Positions 59,927 to 64,000 of a stretch of 64,000 nucleotides of DNA are shown piece by piece. Origin of the DNA: Burkholderiaceae bacterium (GTDB lineage: Bacteria; Pseudomonadota; Gammaproteobacteria; Burkholderiales; Burkholderiaceae_E). Where the stretch lies: contig JAGXFR010000018.1 in assembly GCA_024637155.1 (NCBI GenBank), forward strand, positions 1-64,000, written 5' to 3'. The notes under the pieces were generated by a model. The model was not told the origin of the DNA. It saw only the letters and a program-made list of their open reading frames with translations, and did no database searches. Made by a program: the position numbers and the translations under genes. Position 1 is the stretch's first letter. Each line of letters starts with the position of its first letter.

Positions 59927-60415
59927 ATGGACTGGACTGCGCTTTCCGCAATTGCCGGACTCCTGGCGGCTGCTTTTGTTGGCCTCACTGTCGTCTACCT
60001 CGCCCTGCAAATCAGAGCCGGCACCAAAGCCACGCAATCGCAAACCTATCAGATGGCAACCTCTGCGCTGGCCGAAATGGCAGCCATCGTTGGTCAAGAC
60101 AGCCAACTCGCCAGAATCTTCCGTATTGGATTGGTCAATCCGGAGGCACTCACCGAAGACGAGTTCACGCAGTTTGGCTATCTTGGAATCAGTCTCTTTC
60201 GACGCTTCGAGAACGTCTTCTTTCAGTATCAATCGGGAATGATCGACGAAGATTTCTGGATTGGCCACCGTGACAACATTCTCTGGTTCTTTCATCGCCC
60301 AGGAATGCAGGAGTGGTGGAAGGATCGAAAGTTCGCTTTCAGCAAACGGTTTCGAGAGTTCCTGGACAACTCGGAACCGACCCAGATTGCGTCGCCTGAG
60401 ACCCGCCGCCTATGA
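59927..60415 (+). CDS. Cassette 4: membrane-anchored hypothetical protein
   Basis: A 162-residue protein with an N-terminal membrane helix (about 5-28, IAGLLAAAFVGLTVVYLALQI) and a soluble helical domain containing SLFRRFENVFFQYQSGMIDE and FHRPGMQEWWKDRK. It resembles a widespread family of small unknown membrane-anchored proteins. ATG 59927 is preferred over ATG 59915 because GGAGGTGAAG lies just before it. Flanked by attC 3 and attC 4. Confidence 0.6.
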   Translation: MDWTALSAIAGLLAAAFVGLTVVYLALQIRAGTKATQSQTYQMATSALAEMAAIVGQDSQLARIFRIGLVNPEALTEDEFTQFGYLGISLFRRFENVFFQYQSGMIDEDFWIGHRDNILWFFHRPGMQEWWKDRKFAFSKRFREFLDNSEPTQIASPETRRL

Positions 60416-60422
60416 GCGTGGG

Positions 60423-60481
60423 GCCAAACCCTTCGCTCAAGCGAACCTGCGACGGCGTGCCGCTTAACTCAATCGTTAGGC
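60423..60481 (+). other. attC site 4
   Basis: Inverse core GCCAAAC (60423-60429) and a perfect core GTTAGGC (60475-60481), spaced to 59 bp. The right arm reads CCGCTTAACTCAATCGTTAGGC-like sequence as in classical 59-base elements; the left arm CTCAAGCG pairs with it. The internal stem is weaker than in sites 1-3. Confidence 0.75.
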
Positions 60482-60487
60482 TCGGGC

Positions 60488-60594
60488 GTCAAAGGCCGAG
60501 TTCGACAATCCAGTTCGCATCTTCGTCGCTCTTGGGGAGCCAAGGAACAAGAAACACAGGAAGCCTCGCAGGTGTCATGCTTGCGGGGCTTTTT
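60488..60594 (+). repeat. tRNA-end-plus-terminator repeat R2
   Basis: Nearly identical to R1: AAAGGCCGAG, CGACAATCCAGTTCGCAT, GGGGAGCCAAG (60534-60544), and the terminator AAGCCTCGCA/TGCGGGGCTT (60561-60594). Follows attC 4 as R1 follows attC 2. Confidence 0.75.
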
Positions 60595-60603
60595 GCTTTC
60601 TTG

Positions 60604-60723
60604 ATGGTATCCGAAACACCCAGCAGAGCTGGTCAGCTCAGCGAAGTGTACCGACGCGAAACTGTGCAAAATGCCAGGGCACCGGAACGAATCATCGAAC
60701 TCATCAAAGAGGAGTTGCTGTGA
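60604..60723 (+). CDS. Possible small protein upstream of the MarR-like gene
   Basis: A 39-residue frame ending just before the MarR-like start, with a helical C-terminus (APERIIELIKEELL). No clear ribosome site. The arrangement of a short peptide before a small regulator would fit a coupled pair, but no family is recognised. Confidence 0.3.
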   Translation: MVSETPSRAGQLSEVYRRETVQNARAPERIIELIKEELL

Positions 60724-60724
60724 C

Positions 60725-61132
60725 ATGACAACGAGCAAGAATCGCACGGGTACAGTCCGTGCCCTTTCGGGACTGTTGACACTCATGAGCAGGATAGGCA
60801 AGGAGACAGGACATGAGGACATCAGCCTTCACCAAGTAAAGGTTCTTCTTTTCGTCGCACTGGCGGACGCGCAGGACATGCCAGTAGATGGCCGCGAGGT
60901 GTCGGCCCACCTCGGACTGAGCACCTCGGGCGTGAGCCGCGCGGTGGCCAGCCTCGGGGAGTTTGGTCGGGGTGACCGGGCGGGGCTCAAGCTCGTCGAC
61001 ACTCACCTCGACCTGAATGACCGACGCCGCAAGCTGTTGCGGCTGACGCGCCGGGGCCTCGAGGCCATCGAGACCATTATTGGGAAAGAAATCCTCCACG
61101 AATCTCTGGAAACCAGCATGAATGCTAGGTAG
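60725..61132 (+). CDS. MarR-like winged-helix regulator
   Basis: A 135-residue DNA-binding protein. Helix-turn-helix SAHLGLSTSGVSRAVASL is near residues 60-77, followed by a wing (LVDTHLDLNDRRRKLLRLT). Similar short regulators occur in phages and mobile elements. GAGGAG lies about 10 bases before ATG 60725. It stands between R2 and the right att repeat without an attC, so it may belong to the integrative part rather than the cassettes. Confidence 0.7.
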   Translation: MTTSKNRTGTVRALSGLLTLMSRIGKETGHEDISLHQVKVLLFVALADAQDMPVDGREVSAHLGLSTSGVSRAVASLGEFGRGDRAGLKLVDTHLDLNDRRRKLLRLTRRGLEAIETIIGKEILHESLETSMNAR

Positions 61133-61239
61133 TTGGTGCCTCTTCTGGGCGCCGAACAGGGGTTCCAATCCACTACGGGACGCCACACGGGGGCAAGGTC
61201 AATCAACAGCTTCCTGCAATCACCTGACTGTGTCGGCCG

Positions 61240-61282
61240 ATCCGCAGGTCCCAGGTTCGATCCCTGGTCGGGGAGCCAAGAA
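61240..61282 (+). repeat. Right attachment repeat (partial tRNA-Asn copy)
   Basis: Exact copy of 57300-57342. It has no 5' half, so no tRNA is made. It bounds the island; 61133-61239 holds no gene that I can support. Confidence 0.9.
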
Positions 61283-61295
61283 CACGAAGGTCGAG

Positions 61296-61330
61296 AAGCC
61301 TCGCAGGCGTTGCAGCTTGCGGGGCTTTTT
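61296..61330 (+). terminator. Original tRNA-Asn terminator displaced by the island
   Basis: Stem AAGCCTCGCA/TGCGGGGCTT (61296-61305 with 61318-61327, one G-T pair) and T5. It follows the right att repeat exactly as a terminator would follow the uninterrupted tRNA. Confidence 0.75.
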
Positions 61331-61354
61331 GCCTCTTTGTGGGAGTGAAGTCCC

Positions 61355-61558
61355 GCTTTCTTCCACTACAACGAGATGCTTTACAACACCCGCCGCCAGC
61401 ATGGACACAACAGCGGCCTCTCTCCCGTAGACTTCGAGAAGCAGGATTCAAAACGAGGCTTCCAGGTGTCTGCAGAAGCCGGCGCGATTCACATTGATGC
61501 GCTACTCGGCAAGGTCGAGGACAAGCGAATCACTCGAGCAAAACTGATTGCTGGTTAA
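61355..61558 (+). pseudogene. IS3-family transposase C-terminal fragment
   Basis: The first 30 residues, FFHYNEMLYNTRRQHGHNSG then LSPVDFE, match the conserved end of IS3-type OrfB transposases (YN..R.H...G..SP..FE). The rest of the transposase is missing upstream, and the frame runs on into unrelated sequence to 61558. Confidence 0.65.
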
Positions 61559-61590
61559 GCTTTACCTTGACTTTGAGAAAGGTACCCATA

Positions 61591-61739
61591 ATGCCTAACG
61601 CGCGTACCCACACCGCGTTCGCGGAAGCTCATGCCAAGCTCTGTGAGCTTATAGACCGATTCAGCAGCTACGCCAAGACCAAGTACCAGCAGTCTTCCTA
61701 TCAGGAAGCTGAAGCCCGCAAAGACTTCATAGACCCCCT
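61591..61739 (+). pseudogene. Restriction-modification enzyme, N-terminal fragment
   Basis: About 50 residues: HTAFAEAHAKLCELIDRFSS and YQEAEARKDFIDPL. This helical start with a conserved R-x-x-FIDP motif is typical of large type IIG-like restriction-methyltransferases. The frame is cut at 61740 where an IS21 end begins. A ribosome site AAAGGT precedes the ATG at 61591. Confidence 0.55.
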
Positions 61740-61877
61740 TGTCGGCGCCGGTTCAAATCTGAGCCACCGTGCCGATTCAATATTGAGCCGGGGCTGATGC
61801 CGACTTTTTGAGGGTCGGCTGTGGATAAGTGTACCGTTTTTGCCCGGTTCATCGACCTTCTCGATGCGGCGAAGTGT

Positions 61878-61926
61878 GCGCGGGGGAATCCGCGCAGGGC
61901 GTAGCCCGGAGCGGATTCCCCCGCGC
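61878..61926. repeat. 16-bp perfect inverted repeat downstream of istB
   Basis: Arms 61878-61893 and 61911-61926 are exact reverse complements, 17-base loop. It lies 10 bases beyond the istB stop; a strong stem-loop that could stop transcription into or out of the element, though no T-run follows. Confidence 0.6.
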
Positions 61927-61935
61927 TGCCGCGGT

Positions 61936-62730
61936 TCAGAAGGGGTCAGGCTCGGGCACCTTGCGGGCCTGCTCCCGCGCCTTGATGCGTTTCTTCGCGA
62001 CGGCGCTGCTGTGCAGGAAGCGGTGACTCTCGTTGCCCGTCTCCACGATGTGGCAGTGGTGCGTGAGCCGATCCAGCAGCGCGGTGGTCATCTTCGCGTC
62101 GCCGAACACGCTCGACCACTCGGCGAAGTCCAGATTGGTCGTGATCATCACGCTGGTGTGTTCGTAGAGCCGGGAGAGCAGGTGGAACAGCAACGCCCCG
62201 CCGGCCTGGCTGAAGGGCAGGTAGCCCAACTCGTCAAGGATGACCAGATCCATGCGCAGCAGGCTCGTGGCGATGCGCCCGGCCTTGCCCTGCGCCTTCT
62301 CCTGCTCGAGTGCGTTGACCAGATCGACGACGGAGTAGAACCGCACCCGGCTACCGTGTCGCGTAACCCCCGAGATGCCGATGGCGCTCGCCAGATGGCT
62401 CTTGCCCGTACCCGGTCCGCCGACCAGCACGACGTTGTGCGCGTCCTCGGTGAACGACATCTCGGCGAGTTTATGGATCAGCTTGCGATCCACCGGCGAG
62501 ACCTCGAAGTCGAACCCGGCCAGATCGCGGTGCGCCGGGAACTTGGCCGCGTGCATCTGGTGGCTCACCGAGCGCATCGCCCGATCCGTGGCCTCGGCTT
62601 CCAGGAGATGCTCAACCAGCCAGCGCGAGGCGTCCAGGCCTGTGCTGGTGCCTTGCTCGATCAGATCGACCCAGGCGCCGGCCATACCGTGCAGACGCAG
62701 TTGCTTGAACTCCAGCGTCACGTCACTCAT
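61936..62730 (-). CDS. istB: IS21-family helper ATPase IstB
   Basis: A 264-residue AAA+ ATPase of IS21 transposition, related to DnaC. Walker [17 protein letters not shown] and Walker [15 protein letters not shown] are present, with the sensor [14 protein letters not shown]. The ATG at 62730 overlaps istA by 8 bases; a GTG-like upstream start at 62760 is less likely. Confidence 0.92.
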   Translation of the reverse strand: MSDVTLEFKQLRLHGMAGAWVDLIEQGTSTGLDASRWLVEHLLEAEATDRAMRSVSHQMHAAKFPAHRDLAGFDFEVSPVDRKLIHKLAEMSFTEDAHNVVLVGGPGTGKSHLASAIGISGVTRHGSRVRFYSVVDLVNALEQEKAQGKAGRIATSLLRMDLVILDELGYLPFSQAGGALLFHLLSRLYEHTSVMITTNLDFAEWSSVFGDAKMTTALLDRLTHHCHIVETGNESHRFLHSSAVAKKRIKAREQARKVPEPDPF

Positions 62731-64000
62731 GGCCGAGTTCCTCGATGCGGTCTTGGCCACGCAGACTGTCGTAGCGCGCCGTGTTGGCCAGCGGCGGGGT
62801 TCTCACCTGCAACGCCGTGGCCACACTCTGGGGCGCCGGCGCCGCGTTCAGCCGCCCCAGCACATTGACCACGTGTTCCACGCTCACCCGCCCGGAGGGT
62901 GGCCCGCTCTCGAGCGCGAGTTCCACCGCCACCAACACCGCATCGAGCCCGGCCGTGGGCACGATCGCCAGCACCTGCGCCATCACGCGCTCACCGCCCG
63001 GGTTGCGCAACAACGCCCGGCGCAACTGCTGCAGCGGCGCGGGCAGGTCGGCAAACGGCGCCCCGTTGCGCAACGCCCCGGGCTTTCTCTGCAACAGCGG
63101 GATGTAGTGCTGCCAGTCATAGCGCGTCTGGCCATCGGCGCTCAGACGCTCGTGGCGCGCCACCACGGCGTCGTGTGCGACCACCGCCACGCTGCCCGGA
63201 TACAACCGCGTGCTCACCATCTGCCCGACCAACTCGCAGGGCACCGAGTAGCGGTTGCGCGCCACCGCCACCAGGCACGTGCTCGACACCCGCGCCGGCT
63301 TCTCGACGTAACCGTCAAACGCCACCGGCATCGGCATCAGCTCCGTGCGCTCGTGCTCGAGCATCTCGGCCACGCTGAACTGGCGGTGCTCGGGGTGGCG
63401 AATCTCCTCCCACAACGCGCGGCACCGTGTCCCCAACCAGGCGTTGAGTTCGACGAAGGAGCCGAAGCGCTGCCGGGCGGCGTCAATCCAGATGCGCCGC
63501 CGACTGTCCTGCACATTCTTCTCGACGATGCCCTTCTCCCAGCCCGCGGCAACGTTGCAGAACTCCGCGTCGAACAGGTAGTGTGCGCACATCACGGCGA
63601 AGCGTGCGTTGACGACGCGGCCCTTGCCCTTCTTGACCCGGTCCACGGCCGTCTTCATGTTGTCGTAGATGCCGCGCCGTGCGACCCCGCCCAGCGCCGC
63701 GAAGCTGCGCGTGTGCGCTTCGAACAGCATCTCGTGACCCTGGCTCGGGTAGGCCACCAGCCAGAACGCCCGGCTCGCGCACAGCTTCAGGTGCGACACC
63801 TGCACCCGGCGGTAGATCCCGCCCACCACCAATCCCTCTTCGCTCCAGTCAAACTGGAACGCCTCGCCAAGTTCGAACGCCAGTGGCACAAACGCGTTGG
63901 CCAACACCGCCTGGCCTGCGTCCCGGCGCCACGCACGGATGAAGTCCGTAACCCGCGTGTAGCCGCCGTCGTAGCCGGCTGCCTTGATCTCGCCGAACAA
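62723..64000 (-). CDS. istA: IS21-family transposase IstA (5' end outside the window)
   Basis: 425 residues are seen, lacking the N-terminal DNA-binding part. The DDE core is visible: [20 protein letters not shown], then IYDNMKTAV and [14 protein letters not shown] with its Glu. It ends 8 bases into istB. The gene runs off the right edge. Confidence 0.92.
   Translation of the reverse strand: MFGEIKAAGYDGGYTRVTDFIRAWRRDAGQAVLANAFVPLAFELGEAFQFDWSEEGLVVGGIYRRVQVSHLKLCASRAFWLVAYPSQGHEMLFEAHTRSFAALGGVARRGIYDNMKTAVDRVKKGKGRVVNARFAVMCAHYLFDAEFCNVAAGWEKGIVEKNVQDSRRRIWIDAARQRFGSFVELNAWLGTRCRALWEEIRHPEHRQFSVAEMLEHERTELMPMPVAFDGYVEKPARVSSTCLVAVARNRYSVPCELVGQMVSTRLYPGSVAVVAHDAVVARHERLSADGQTRYDWQHYIPLLQRKPGALRNGAPFADLPAPLQQLRRALLRNPGGERVMAQVLAIVPTAGLDAVLVAVELALESGPPSGRVSVEHVVNVLGRLNAAPAPQSVATALQVRTPPLANTARYDSLRGQDRIEELGHE

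Larger units (their letters stand above)
61740..64000 (-). mobile_element. IS21-family insertion sequence (partial)
   Basis: It carries istB and istA on the minus strand. The outer end begins TGTCGGCGCCGG at 61740 and includes two related short repeats, GGTTCAAATCTGAGCC and GATTCAATATTGAGCC, as in IS21 ends that bind transposase. The other end is outside the window. It interrupts the restriction-modification-like gene. Confidence 0.8.

Noticed and set aside
61203-61451. Reverse-strand frame over the right att repeat
   Set aside because: Same artefact from the partial tRNA copy.

Overview
The window is a high-GC chromosome segment of a betaproteobacterium, most likely from the order Burkholderiales or a close relative. 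The reasons are gene-order signatures: algZ-algR-hemC-hemD-hemX-hemY divergent from argH, iscRSUA-hscBA-fdx-iscX, rpfE-recJ-prfB-lysS, glnB beside nadE, lolA-ftsK next to a Crp/Fnr regulator and trxB, and serS beside tRNA-Ser. No species can be named from the sequence alone.

Region 1 (1-7246) is an accessory element ending at a tRNA-Ser(CGA) gene. A leftward operon encodes a small zinc-ribbon protein, a TOPRIM-like protein broken by an in-frame amber codon, a RepA/DnaB-type helicase-loading ATPase and a small unknown. A rightward operon encodes two small unknowns, an HK97-type major capsid protein and two short overlapping genes. The two operons diverge from a region rich in CCAATTGG-like repeats. 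No portal, terminase, protease or integrase is visible, so this resembles a phage satellite or prophage remnant; its left end lies outside the window. A PEP-CTERM exported protein with a G9 tract sits between this block and the tRNA.

Region 2 (7247-57180) is ordinary backbone, densely coding. It holds translation (serS, prfB with its programmed +1 frameshift, lysS), DNA repair and recombination (rarA, recJ, uvrB, comEC, ftsK), lipoprotein export (lolA, lolC/E, lolD), haem synthesis (hemC, D, X, Y) with the AlgZ/AlgR two-component pair, nitrogen signalling (glnB), NAD synthesis (nadE), a TRAP transporter, the isc iron-sulfur operon and several oxidoreductases.

Region 3 (57263-61739) is the most unusual part. 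It starts at tRNA-Asn(GTT), whose 3' half is repeated exactly over 43 bp at 61240-61282, so the 3.9 kb between the copies looks like an island inserted at the tRNA. Inside are four promoterless-looking gene cassettes, each followed by a site with the architecture of an integron attC (inverse core, imperfect stem usually with an extrahelical A, then a GTT core). There is no integron integrase, so this is a CALIN-type attC cluster. The layout is periodic: structured module, two cassettes, tRNA-end-plus-terminator repeat, then the same again. Cassette products are a HEPN-like protein (R-X4-H motif), a membrane protein, a cysteine-dioxygenase-like cupin and a membrane-anchored unknown. A MarR-like regulator lies just before the right repeat.

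Region 4 (61355-64000) holds mobile debris: an IS3-type transposase tail, the first 50 codons of a restriction-modification-like gene, and an IS21-family element (istB, istA) that interrupts it and runs off the window.
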